In this document: positions 1 to 5,304 of the stretch, in pieces
Layout: each line of letters starts with the position of its first letter
How positions within the stretch are numbered: position 1 is the stretch's first letter
Assembly: GCA_001830475.1 (NCBI GenBank)
Contig: MIAC01000184.1
Location: 26,704 to 32,007 of the forward strand
Length of the DNA: 5,304 nucleotides
Direction: 5' to 3'
DNA from: Rhodospirillales bacterium RIFCSPLOWO2_12_FULL_67_15
GTDB lineage: Bacteria; Pseudomonadota; Alphaproteobacteria; Rhodospirillales; 2-12-FULL-67-15
The notes under the pieces: generated by a model
What the model was told of the DNA's origin: nothing
Database searches by the model: none
The model's input: the letters and a program-made list of their open reading frames with translations, nothing else
Translations under genes and position numbers: made by a program

Positions 1-150
1 CCGATCGCCGCGCGCCTTGACCGCGCCGGCGAGCTGAATCGCGCCGCCGAACAGCAACAGCTTTTCGGTGAGCGTCGTCTTGCCGGCGTCGGGATGCGCG
101 ATGATCGCGAACGTGCGGCGGCGGCGGACTTCGGTTTCGATCTCGCTCAT
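1..150 (-). CDS. prfC: Peptide chain release factor 3 (RF3), N-terminal fragment
   Basis: RF3 is a cytoplasmic translational GTPase that helps recycle RF1 and RF2 from the ribosome after termination. Only the first 50 codons are in the window; the rest lies to the left of position 1. The visible protein starts [20 protein letters not shown] and contains the P-loop (Walker A) motif AHPDAGKT at residues 18-25. It continues with [20 protein letters not shown], which closely matches the RF3 N-terminus known from E. coli (RRTFAIISHPDAGKT, then EKVLLFGQAIQTAGTVKGR). EF-G and LepA share the P-loop type but not this following stretch. The ATG at 150-148 sits where RF3 proteins normally start, and no in-frame start or clear Shine-Dalgarno sequence is visible just upstream. 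It is divergent from the small basic gene at 277. Confidence 0.93.
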   Translation of the reverse strand, partial: MSEIETEVRRRRTFAIIAHPDAGKTTLTEKLLLFGGAIQLAGAVKARGDR

Positions 151-156
151 GGTTTT

Positions 157-185
157 TTTATAGGTGAAGGCGGCGAGACTGTAAC
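157..185 (-). promoter_or_regulatory. Candidate sigma70-type promoter for prfC
   Basis: Read on the minus strand, a GTTACA box (185-180, 4 of 6 to the -35 consensus) is followed after 17 bases by TATAAA (162-157, 5 of 6 to the -10 consensus). A start 6-8 bases after the -10 box would fall at or next to the A of the prfC ATG at 150. That would give a leaderless or nearly leaderless message, in agreement with the lack of a Shine-Dalgarno sequence. This is matched by eye only, so the assignment is tentative. Confidence 0.4.
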
Positions 186-198
186 GTCCGCTCCCGAA

Positions 199-222
199 TC
201 CGCCACTCTTTTTTAAGGCGGA
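199..222. repeat. Inverted repeat in the prfC / small-basic-gene intergenic region
   Basis: TCCGCC at 199-204 is the exact reverse complement of GGCGGA at 217-222, with a 12-base T-rich spacer between. It lies in the 126-bp divergent spacer (151-276), upstream of both genes, so it could be an operator. The stem is too short and the spacer too long for a convincing terminator. Six-base arms can arise by chance in GC-rich DNA. I see nothing else in the spacer apart from the candidate prfC promoter. Confidence 0.25.
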
Positions 223-276
223 CGAATGGTCTTTACGCTATCTTCGAGGCCGCCTGAACCGATCTAGGGGGGTGGT

Positions 277-501
277 ATGCCCAAAGAAACCGTGACCAAA
301 TCCAAGACCGGCAAATCCGATGCCCGGTCCGCGCTTCGCCGCAGCGCGCGCGATCGCCGCGAACGAAACAGCCGCCTTGCGGAGAGGCGCAAAAAGACAA
401 GCGCTTCGATCAAGAAAGAGCGCCGTTCCGGGAAGGATCGCCGCGACGACGCCCGCCGCACAGGGCTCCGGCGCGCGGGCAAGAACCGGCGCCACGAGTA
501 A
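277..501 (+). CDS. Small Arg/Lys-rich protein of unknown function with three RRxxxxRR motifs
   Basis: I do not recognise a named family. The 74-residue product has 20 Arg and 10 Lys against 10 acidic residues, and no Cys, Trp, Tyr or Phe. A motif of the form RR-[SA]-[AG]-[RK]-[DN]-RR occurs three times: RRSARDRR (21-28), RRSGKDRR (49-56) and RRAGKNRR (65-72). There is no signal peptide or membrane segment. The composition predicts a largely disordered or helical nucleic-acid-binding polypeptide, but that is inference from charge alone. The start is supported by a G-rich, Shine-Dalgarno-like AGGGGGG at 266-272, five bases before the ATG. Third codon positions are mostly G or C, as in the neighbours. 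The gene is divergent from prfC and convergent with the protease gene, with only 24 bases between stops. Antisense reading frames across the same stretch lack these supports. Confidence 0.6.
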   Translation: MPKETVTKSKTGKSDARSALRRSARDRRERNSRLAERRKKTSASIKKERRSGKDRRDDARRTGLRRAGKNRRHE

Positions 502-525
502 GAACGATCGGACCGTCCTTCGCGC

Positions 526-1224
526 TCAACGTATGTGGCGCCACCAGTATTTCTGGTTGATGGAGAAGACCGGATCGTAGTGGCGGATTTTCGCGGCTTC
601 GATCACCTGGGGAATCTGGTTGTCGAGCACCCAGGACTTCCCGTCGAGGAAAACGACTAGGACCGCATGCCCGACTTTCAAATTGAGGTCCTTGACCGCG
701 ACGACACGCTTCGATTCCTGAGAGAAGCCGAGCATCTCCAGGGCGACGAACTTGGCGATGGCGAAATCCTCGCAATCGCCGAAGCGCGCCATGAATTCGC
801 CGGGCGAGTTCCAGTATTCCTTCTGGTTCCAGTTGGAGTCGTCGGTGACGTACTTGGCCTTGTTGATCAGGGCGTTGACCGCGACGACCTGGGCCATGCG
901 GTCCTTGGCTTTGATGCTGTCGAGAAACTGCTTGAGCTTCAGGTAATTGCAGGCGTTGAATCGCTTTTCCTCGCAACTGCCTTCCAGCTTCTCGGCGCTT
1001 TCCTTGGAGAAGCGCGCCAACGCCCCGTTCCATTGCTTGAACGCCTCCAGATTCGACGCCCGCAACTCGCGGGTGCCGAAATAGCTCGGCTGCAACCCGC
1101 CGGCCGGGTCCACGCTCGGCGCCTGCGCCGCCGCCGCGGTCGCAAAGCAAAAGGCTCCGACAACAAGAACCGCACGAAGACCGGCGCTCGTTCGGGATTC
1201 GAAAAATTCGGTCTTGCCGATCAT
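526..1224 (-). CDS. Periplasmic LapG-like transglutaminase-type cysteine protease (BTLCP family)
   Basis: The 232-residue product matches the bacterial transglutaminase-like cysteine proteinase family (peptidase C93, formerly DUF920), whose best-known member LapG cleaves large surface adhesins near their N-terminus. Residues 1-33 look like a Sec signal peptide: a polar start, a hydrophobic run AVLVVGAFCFATAAAA, and likely cleavage near AAAA-QA. The catalytic triad is visible as Cys151 in FGDCEDFA, His186 in VGHAVLVV and Asp201 in WVLDNQ. Asp150 and Glu152 flank the Cys, as do the calcium-binding residues of LapG. Length is close to that of LapG. I chose the ATG at 1224-1222 because an AGG-type ribosome site precedes it and a candidate promoter lies just upstream; an in-frame ATG at 1242-1240 would add six residues. 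It is divergent from the Cache-PAS-HD sensor, and an RTX adhesin, the expected kind of substrate, lies beyond that. The gene symbol is left empty because no LapD is present to confirm a true Lap system. Confidence 0.88.
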   Translation of the reverse strand: MIGKTEFFESRTSAGLRAVLVVGAFCFATAAAAQAPSVDPAGGLQPSYFGTRELRASNLEAFKQWNGALARFSKESAEKLEGSCEEKRFNACNYLKLKQFLDSIKAKDRMAQVVAVNALINKAKYVTDDSNWNQKEYWNSPGEFMARFGDCEDFAIAKFVALEMLGFSQESKRVVAVKDLNLKVGHAVLVVFLDGKSWVLDNQIPQVIEAAKIRHYDPVFSINQKYWWRHIR

Positions 1225-1255
1225 GTCCGACCTGGAACACATTGGTTTGGTTTCG

Positions 1256-1283
1256 ATTCTGCCATCCGGGGGGAAAGAGGCAA
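1256..1283 (-). promoter_or_regulatory. Candidate promoter for the LapG-like gene
   Basis: On the minus strand, TTGCCT (1283-1278, 4 of 6 to the -35 box) is followed after 16 bases by CAGAAT (1261-1256, 4 of 6 to the -10 box). The predicted start near 1249 leaves about 25 bases before the ATG at 1224, enough for a ribosome site. The alternative ATG at 1242 would be left with almost no leader. The match is by eye and modest. Confidence 0.3.
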
Positions 1284-1325
1284 GGCCCTCGGAACCCGAA
1301 CCCCGGCAGACCGCGGATTCGGCTA

Positions 1326-1359
1326 AAGCGCTTGCCTCAGGCTCGCGATCCCTTAGGAT
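1326..1359 (+). promoter_or_regulatory. Candidate promoter for the sensor gene, with palindrome at the -35 box
   Basis: TTGCCT (1332-1337) is followed after 16 bases by TAGGAT (1354-1359, 4 of 6 to the -10 box), which would start transcription near 1366, about 24 bases before the sensor ATG. The perfect 8-base palindrome AAGCGCTT (1326-1333) touches the -35 box and could be an operator half or whole site. The rest of the 165-bp divergent region (1225-1389) holds the mirror promoter for the protease and a short direct repeat GAACCC around 1292-1303. Both promoters share the same -35 hexamer and spacer length. Confidence 0.3.
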
Positions 1360-1389
1360 GCTGGAAAATATGGGTTTTTCGGAGAGACG

Positions 1390-3543
1390 ATGAGCGAAAC
1401 GGAACCGGCCCCGACTGCCAAGGAAGAGGCGAAGCCGAAACGTCCCATCAACAAGGCCGTCGCCGGCGCCATCGGCGCGATTCTGCTGTTGATCGTCGGG
1501 GCGGTCGTTTTCACCTTCAAGTTCGTGGGCGACGAGCGCGAGCGGGCGCTGCAGGAATGGCAGGTGCGCCTCGCCATCGTCGCCGACAGCCGCGTCGCCG
1601 CCATCAACGAGTGGATGGAGCAGAATTTCGCTTACTTGCGCGAGGTCTCCGAGAACGCCTCGGTCCAACTCTATGTCACCGAACTGGTGCAGGCCCAGGA
1701 GAGGGGCGGCTCGGCCGTGGCCGAGACGGCGGCGCAAGCGCAGTACCTGCGCAATTTCCTGATCGCGACCGCCGAGCGGACCGGCTTCAGGCCGCCGCCC
1801 GCGGTCGGCGAGGTCGCCGCCAACATCGAGCGCGCGGGCGTCGCCGGCGTCGGACTGGTGGACGGAAACGGCGCGCCGGTGGCGAGCTCGCCGGGTATGC
1901 CGCCGATGTCGCCCGCCATGCGCATCGCGCTCGCCAAGGCGCTGGAAGGGCAACCGGCCCTGATCGACGTTTTCCTCGGCGCGAGCGCCCAGCCCGCGGT
2001 CGGCTTCGCGCTCCCTATCTTCGGCATCCAGGATACCGGTTCCAAGGGCATCGGCGCGGTGATCGGCGTCCGGCTTCTCGGCAGCGATCTGTTCGACCGC
2101 CTGAAGCAGCCGGGCGCGACCGAAAAGACCGGCGAAACCTATCTTGTGCGCAAGGAAGGGCAAACGGTCCAGTACCTCTCGCCGCTCGCCGACGGCTCCC
2201 CGCCGCTGAAAAAGGCGCTGACGCTGGACACGCCTTCCCTCGAAGGGGCGTGGGCGCTGGATAAGCCGGGCGGCTTCGCCCTCAAGCGCGACTACGCCGG
2301 GGCCGAATCCCTGGTCGTTTCCCGCGCCGTCGCCAATACCCCGTGGGTCCTGATCCGCAAGGTGTCGCGCGAGGAGGCACTCGCGGCCACCGATACCCGC
2401 CTGACCACCATCCTGACCGTGTTCCTGCTTTTCCTCGGCGTCGTCTCGGCCACCATTTTCGGGGTCTGGCGCCACGGCAGCAGCATCCGGGCGCTGGAAG
2501 CGGCGGATAACTTCCGCATCTCCTCCGAGCGGTTCGAGAACATGAGCAAGTTCATGCGGCTGGTCACCAACAGTCAGCCGACGGTCATCGTCGCGGTGGA
2601 CGGCGAGACCAAATACACCTTCGCCAACGAACCCGCCGCGCGCGAGTCCGGGATCCAGATCGCGGACATGATGGGCAAGACCATGGCCCAGGTGATCGGG
2701 CCGATCAAGGCGCAGGCCCTCGCCGAAATCAACAAGGCGGTGCTGCGCGATTTCGAACGGCAGGAACACCTCCATTATTTCGAGGCCGACGATAGTCCCG
2801 AGGAAGGCGAGCCGGAAATCCAGGTCGTCAAGTCGGTGCATATTCCCTTGCGCGGAGACCGCGACTATCCGCCCGGCATTTTGATGATCCTCGATGATAT
2901 TTCCGAGCTCACCCGCGAGCGGCGGAAGAACGAGAAGATGCTGCGCTCGCTGATCGACACCCTGGTCAGCGTGGTCGACCGGCGCGACCCCTTCTCCGCC
3001 AATCACTCGACCCGCGTGTCCGAGGTCGTCAAGTGCATCGCCAAGGAGATGGGCGCCGACGATCTGGAAATGAAGACGGCGGATACCGCGGGCAGCCTGA
3101 TGAACCTCGGCAAGATCTTCATCCCGCCCGACGTGCTGACCAAGACCGTCAATCTCAGCGCCGAGGAGAAGAAGTTGCTCTTCTCCAGCCATCTCATCGC
3201 CGCCGACCTGCTTGAAGGGGTGATCTTCGAGGGCCCCGTGGTCGAAACCATCCGCCAGATGGGCGAGACCTGGGACGGCAAGGGCCCGCTCGGCCTCAAG
3301 GGCGAGGAAATCCTGCGCACCGCCCGCATGCTGGCGGTCGCCAACGCCTTCGTCGGCATGGTCAGCCCGCGCGCCTACCGCGACGCCATGACATTCGAGA
3401 AATGCTGTTCGATCCTGCTCGGGCAGATGGAAACACGCTACGACCGCAAGTCGGTCACGGCCCTGATCAATTTCCTCGAGAACCGGGGCGGCATGGAACG
3501 CTGGGCGCACTTCCGCGAGAAGCCCGACGAGCTCGCGGCATGA
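1390..3543 (+). CDS. Membrane sensor: periplasmic Cache-like domain, PAS domain, degenerate HD-GYP domain
   Basis: The 717-residue product is an inner-membrane signalling protein. Membrane segments lie at about 23-46 and 339-360, bracketing a periplasmic region of about 290 residues. This begins with a long helix and resembles a double-Cache sensor (for example the stretches VAGVGLVDGNGAPVASSPG and NTPWVLIRKVSREEAL). A cytoplasmic PAS domain spans about 380-505. The C-terminal 515-700 follows the HD-GYP phosphodiesterase pattern, but the HD pair is Met571-Asn572 in LMNLGK, HHE is Met-Gly-Glu626 in MGETWDG, GYP is GPL (632-634), and the late metal Asp is Asn652. His539 (NHSTRV), Lys575 and His601 remain. 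Classical c-di-GMP hydrolysis is therefore unlikely, and the domain is more probably a binding or output module. GGAG at 1381-1384 supports this start. It is divergent from the LapG-like protease and convergent with the RTX adhesin, which suggests a role in controlling adhesin release. No HAMP, GGDEF or EAL domain is visible. Confidence 0.88.
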   Translation: MSETEPAPTAKEEAKPKRPINKAVAGAIGAILLLIVGAVVFTFKFVGDERERALQEWQVRLAIVADSRVAAINEWMEQNFAYLREVSENASVQLYVTELVQAQERGGSAVAETAAQAQYLRNFLIATAERTGFRPPPAVGEVAANIERAGVAGVGLVDGNGAPVASSPGMPPMSPAMRIALAKALEGQPALIDVFLGASAQPAVGFALPIFGIQDTGSKGIGAVIGVRLLGSDLFDRLKQPGATEKTGETYLVRKEGQTVQYLSPLADGSPPLKKALTLDTPSLEGAWALDKPGGFALKRDYAGAESLVVSRAVANTPWVLIRKVSREEALAATDTRLTTILTVFLLFLGVVSATIFGVWRHGSSIRALEAADNFRISSERFENMSKFMRLVTNSQPTVIVAVDGETKYTFANEPAARESGIQIADMMGKTMAQVIGPIKAQALAEINKAVLRDFERQEHLHYFEADDSPEEGEPEIQVVKSVHIPLRGDRDYPPGILMILDDISELTRERRKNEKMLRSLIDTLVSVVDRRDPFSANHSTRVSEVVKCIAKEMGADDLEMKTADTAGSLMNLGKIFIPPDVLTKTVNLSAEEKKLLFSSHLIAADLLEGVIFEGPVVETIRQMGETWDGKGPLGLKGEEILRTARMLAVANAFVGMVSPRAYRDAMTFEKCCSILLGQMETRYDRKSVTALINFLENRGGMERWAHFREKPDELAA

Positions 3544-3564
3544 CGTTTGCCCGCGTACAATAAA

Positions 3565-3591
3565 GCGCCGGAGGGGTCGCCGCTCCGGCGC
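3565..3591 (-). terminator. Rho-independent terminator between convergent genes, probably bidirectional
   Basis: GCGCCGGAG (3565-3573) pairs perfectly with CTCCGGCGC (3583-3591), giving a 9-bp G/C-rich stem with a 9-base loop. On the minus strand the stem is followed by TTTATTGT, a short U-rich tail, so it best serves the adhesin gene, whose stop is 8 bases upstream. On the plus strand it lies 21 bases after the sensor stop but its tail (GGGTTATT) is poorer. It fills most of the 55-bp gap between the two convergent genes. Confidence 0.8.
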
Positions 3592-3598
3592 GGGTTAT

Positions 3599-5304
3599 TC
3601 AAGTAACCCTATCGTCTTCCATCTTGAGGGTCACTGTCACCTGGTCGCCGCTCTGGGTGACGGTATAACCGTCGCCGATATCGCTCATGCTGACCCCTTC
3701 GAGGGTGACCGAAGTATCGGGCGCGTTCTCGCCGCCGAAGGAGATGACCACGTTGCCCGAGTCGTTCTCGGAGAAGACCATATCCTCGGCGTTGAACTCG
3801 TTGCCGTCGAACACGATCTTGTCCTCGTTCATGATGTCGGCGATGACATCCTTGCCGGCCTTGGAGTCGAAGATGAAGGTATCGCCGCCCTCGCCGCCCG
3901 TGAGCGCATCGTCGCCCTGGCCGCCTTCGAGCGTATCGTCACCCTTGCCGCCATAGAGCGCATCGTCGCCCTGGCCGCCTTCGAGCGTATCGTCGCCCTT
4001 GCCGCCATAGAGCGCATCGTCGCCCTGGCCGCCTTCGAGCGTATCGTCGCCCTTGCCGCCATAGAGCGCATCGTCGCCTTTGCCGCCCTCGATTTCGTCG
4101 TCGCCGCCACGGCCGAAGATGGCGTCGTCGCCCGTCGTGCCCACGAGTTCGTCGCCGCGGGGGCCGCCGACGATGTAATCTCCGGCGCCGCCTTCGGCAT
4201 AACCCGGCACCGCGACGTTCGCGGCCGCCGTCGCGATATCGCCCTCGGCCTCGGTCGCAATCGCGGTGACGGTGATCGGGAACGTATCGGTGAGCGAAGC
4301 GTCCGTGGTCAGCATCAGACCCGAGAGCTGGTCCGTGGTCAGCGACCAAGTGCCGTCGCCGTTGTCGGTCCCGGCCGAGAGCTCCGCGCCCTCGGGCAAG
4401 CCGCCGACCGTGAAGCTCAAGGTCTCGGAGCTGTCCGCATCCGTAAGCGCGCCGGTGATTGCGAGTGGGAAGGTCCGGACAACGCCTTCGTCGTCATGAT
4501 CGTGCCCGTAGCCGCGGCCTTCGCCGTGGCGCTCGTGACCCACGCCGCGGCCGGGGCGGTCGTCGTCATGACCGCGCCCATGCCCGCGATCGTCGTCGTC
4601 GCCGCCGCCGCCAGAGACAACCGGCTCGCCCAGCACCACCGAAAGGGTCGGGACATCGGCGACCGCGGCCACGGCGATACCCATTGTCGCGGTCGTGGAA
4701 GCGATCAAGCCGTCCGCGGCGCGGGCGGTGGCCGTCACGGTGAGGGTGAAGTCCTCGGCCGAGTCCTCGGCCGGGGTCAGGGTCAGCCCTTCGAGCTGGT
4801 CCGCGGTCAGCGTCCAGGTCCCGTCGCCGTTGTCGGCGCCGGCCGAGAGCATAGCGCCTTCCGGCACGCCGGCGATGGTGATCCCGAGGGTTTCGTCGGC
4901 GTCGGTCAGCGCCGCGGAGATATTCAGCGGAATGGCCGTGTCCTCCGCGCCCGCCGCGTTGCTCACCGCGAGGACCGGCGCGTCCGCGACCGGCGACACC
5001 TCGATGTTGAGGCCCGCCGTGCGCGCGGCGGTGCTGCCGTCGGCGTCGGTCGCCGTCGCGATCACCGTCAGCGCCATCTCGCCGCTGTAGTTCGCGGGCG
5101 GAACGAGGGTCAGCCCTTCGAGCTGGTCCGCGGTCAGCGTCCAGGTGCCGTCGCCGTTGTCGCTGCCGGCCGAGAGCACAGCGCCTTCCGGCACGCCGGC
5201 GATGGTGATCCCGAGGGTTTCGTCGGCGTCGGTCAGCGCCGCGGAGATATTCAGCGGAATGGCCGTGTCCTCCGCGCCCGCCGCGTTGCTCACCGCGAGG
5301 ACCG
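3599..5304 (-). CDS. Large RTX adhesin with Ig/cadherin-like repeats, C-terminal part (5' end outside window)
   Basis: This is the C-terminal 568 residues of a secreted repeat protein; the frame stays open to the right edge, so the true start is beyond 5304. In order, with residue 1 at the in-frame GTG at 5293: an Ig/cadherin-like repeat (1-102), a near copy (109-212), and a third, diverged copy (217-362) carrying a His/Asp/Gly-rich insertion at about 228-270. Eleven RTX nonapeptides (376-474) follow, of the type GGxGDDxLx, which bind calcium in a parallel beta roll. The tail DTFIFDSKAGKDVIADIMNE to the end is typical of a type I secretion (ABC/MFP/TolC) signal. Proteins built this way include LapA-like biofilm adhesins. 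The N-terminal retention module that LapG would cleave cannot be seen here. A LapG-like protease and a membrane sensor sit just downstream. A repeat-rich RTX enzyme or S-layer-like protein is an alternative. Confidence 0.88.
   Translation of the reverse strand, partial: VLAVSNAAGAEDTAIPLNISAALTDADETLGITIAGVPEGAVLSAGSDNGDGTWTLTADQLEGLTLVPPANYSGEMALTVIATATDADGSTAARTAGLNIEVSPVADAPVLAVSNAAGAEDTAIPLNISAALTDADETLGITIAGVPEGAMLSAGADNGDGTWTLTADQLEGLTLTPAEDSAEDFTLTVTATARAADGLIASTTATMGIAVAAVADVPTLSVVLGEPVVSGGGGDDDDRGHGRGHDDDRPGRGVGHERHGEGRGYGHDHDDEGVVRTFPLAITGALTDADSSETLSFTVGGLPEGAELSAGTDNGDGTWSLTTDQLSGLMLTTDASLTDTFPITVTAIATEAEGDIATAAANVAVPGYAEGGAGDYIVGGPRGDELVGTTGDDAIFGRGGDDEIEGGKGDDALYGGKGDDTLEGGQGDDALYGGKGDDTLEGGQGDDALYGGKGDDTLEGGQGDDALTGGEGGDTFIFDSKAGKDVIADIMNEDKIVFDGNEFNAEDMVFSENDSGNVVISFGGENAPDTSVTLEGVSMSDIGDGYTVTQSGDQVTVTLKMEDDRVT
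3872..4168 (-). repeat. RTX nonapeptide region (eleven calcium-binding repeats)
   Basis: Eleven consecutive nonapeptides run from GGPRGDELV and GTTGDDAIF through alternating GGKGDDTLE and GGQGDDALY to GGEGGDTFI. The outer units are diverged while the inner ones are nearly identical. In RTX proteins such units bind calcium outside the cell, and folding there helps drive type I secretion. Confidence 0.9.
3902..4093 (-). repeat. 54-bp tandem DNA repeat inside the RTX region, about 3.5 copies
   Basis: Copies lie at 3902-3955, 3956-4009 and 4010-4063, with a partial, diverged copy from 4064. The second and third copies are identical, and the first differs from them at one base (3941). Each copy encodes two RTX nonapeptides (18 residues), so gain or loss of a copy keeps the frame. 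Confidence 0.92.
4484..4612 (-). other. His/Asp/Arg/Gly-rich insertion in the third Ig-like repeat of the adhesin
   Basis: About 43 residues of low complexity begin GGGGDDDDRGHGRGHDDD and include HERHGEGRGYGHDHDDE. They replace the short segment that joins the start of the repeat to the strand IPLNIS in the other copies (here FPLAIT). The reading frame and surrounding repeat are intact, so it is an in-frame insertion. Clustered His and Asp suggest metal or proton-responsive binding, or a flexible charged linker; the sequence alone cannot decide between these. Confidence 0.75.
4779..4977 (-). repeat. Ig-like module direct repeat, copy 1
   Basis: This 199-bp block matches 5106-5304 at an offset of 327 bp (109 codons) with about 4 mismatches. 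It encodes the first part of the second visible Ig/cadherin-like repeat. The other parts of the two modules are clearly diverged, so the high identity is confined to this segment. Confidence 0.9.
5106..5304 (-). repeat. Ig-like module direct repeat, copy 2 (runs to the window edge)
   Basis: This is the partner of the block at 4779-4977. The identity is still perfect at the right edge, so the repeat, and probably further copies, continue beyond the window. Confidence 0.9.

Noticed and set aside
238..495. Minus-strand 85-residue frame opposite the small basic gene
   Set aside because: The plus-strand frame has a strong ribosome site, sensible codon use and a repeated motif; the minus frame has none of these.
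501..526. Terminator between the small basic gene and the protease gene
   Set aside because: Only a tiny GGAC/GTCC pairing with a one-base loop is present, and there is no clear U tract.
667..1326. Plus-strand 219-residue reading frame over the protease gene
   Set aside because: It is antisense to a gene with an intact catalytic triad, has no convincing ribosome site, and shows no recognisable domain.
1242..2264. Plus-strand 340-residue Arg/Gly-rich reading frame
   Set aside because: It overlaps the sensor gene in another frame and shows the low-complexity composition of an out-of-frame translation.
1225..3510. A very long minus-strand frame continuous with the protease gene, which would give a 994-residue protein
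   Set aside because: It runs antisense through the whole sensor gene, whose plus-strand frame has clear domains and a ribosome site. The antisense part is Asp/Gly/Arg/His-rich with no recognisable domain, as expected for a stop-poor shadow in GC-rich DNA. The real protease has its own signal peptide starting at 1224.
1390..3543. Sensor as an active c-di-GMP phosphodiesterase
   Set aside because: The HD pair, the HH pair and the late Asp ligand are all substituted, so the metal centre cannot form in the usual way.
3902..4093. CRISPR-like array from regular short repeats
   Set aside because: The repeats are tandem without unique spacers and translate in frame to RTX nonapeptides.

Overview
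The window is GC-rich DNA with strong G/C preference at third codon positions. It reads like a chromosome of an alphaproteobacterium, possibly Rhodospirillales-like. That placement rests on composition and protein style only, and is inference.

Layout from left to right. Positions 1-150 (minus) hold the first 50 codons of peptide chain release factor 3 (prfC), cut by the window edge. A 126-bp divergent intergenic region follows, then a 74-residue, extremely Arg/Lys-rich protein of unknown function at 277-501 (plus). Convergent to it at 526-1224 (minus) is an exported transglutaminase-like cysteine protease of the LapG/BTLCP family, with its Cys-His-Asp triad and the acidic residues flanking the Cys all present. 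A 165-bp divergent promoter region separates it from a 717-residue membrane sensor at 1390-3543 (plus). The sensor has two membrane segments, a large periplasmic Cache-like domain, a cytoplasmic PAS domain and a C-terminal HD-GYP-type domain that has lost most of its metal ligands. Convergent to the sensor, across a strong hairpin terminator, is the 3' part of a large RTX adhesin gene at 3599-5304 (minus). It contains near-identical Ig/cadherin-like repeats, a His/Asp-rich insertion, a tandem RTX nonapeptide array and a type I secretion tail. Its 5' end lies beyond the window.

The most interesting reading is functional. A LapG-type protease next to a large RTX adhesin is the core of the Lap biofilm-adhesion system, in which periplasmic LapG cuts the adhesin off the cell surface. 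The canonical inhibitor of LapG is LapD, an inner-membrane protein with degenerate GGDEF-EAL domains that binds c-di-GMP. No LapD is visible here. Its place between protease and adhesin is taken by a transmembrane Cache-PAS protein with a degenerate HD-GYP domain. I propose, as inference, that this protein is an alternative LapD-like regulator that couples a periplasmic ligand, a PAS signal and possibly c-di-GMP to control of the protease. The prfC and small basic genes look unrelated to this module.
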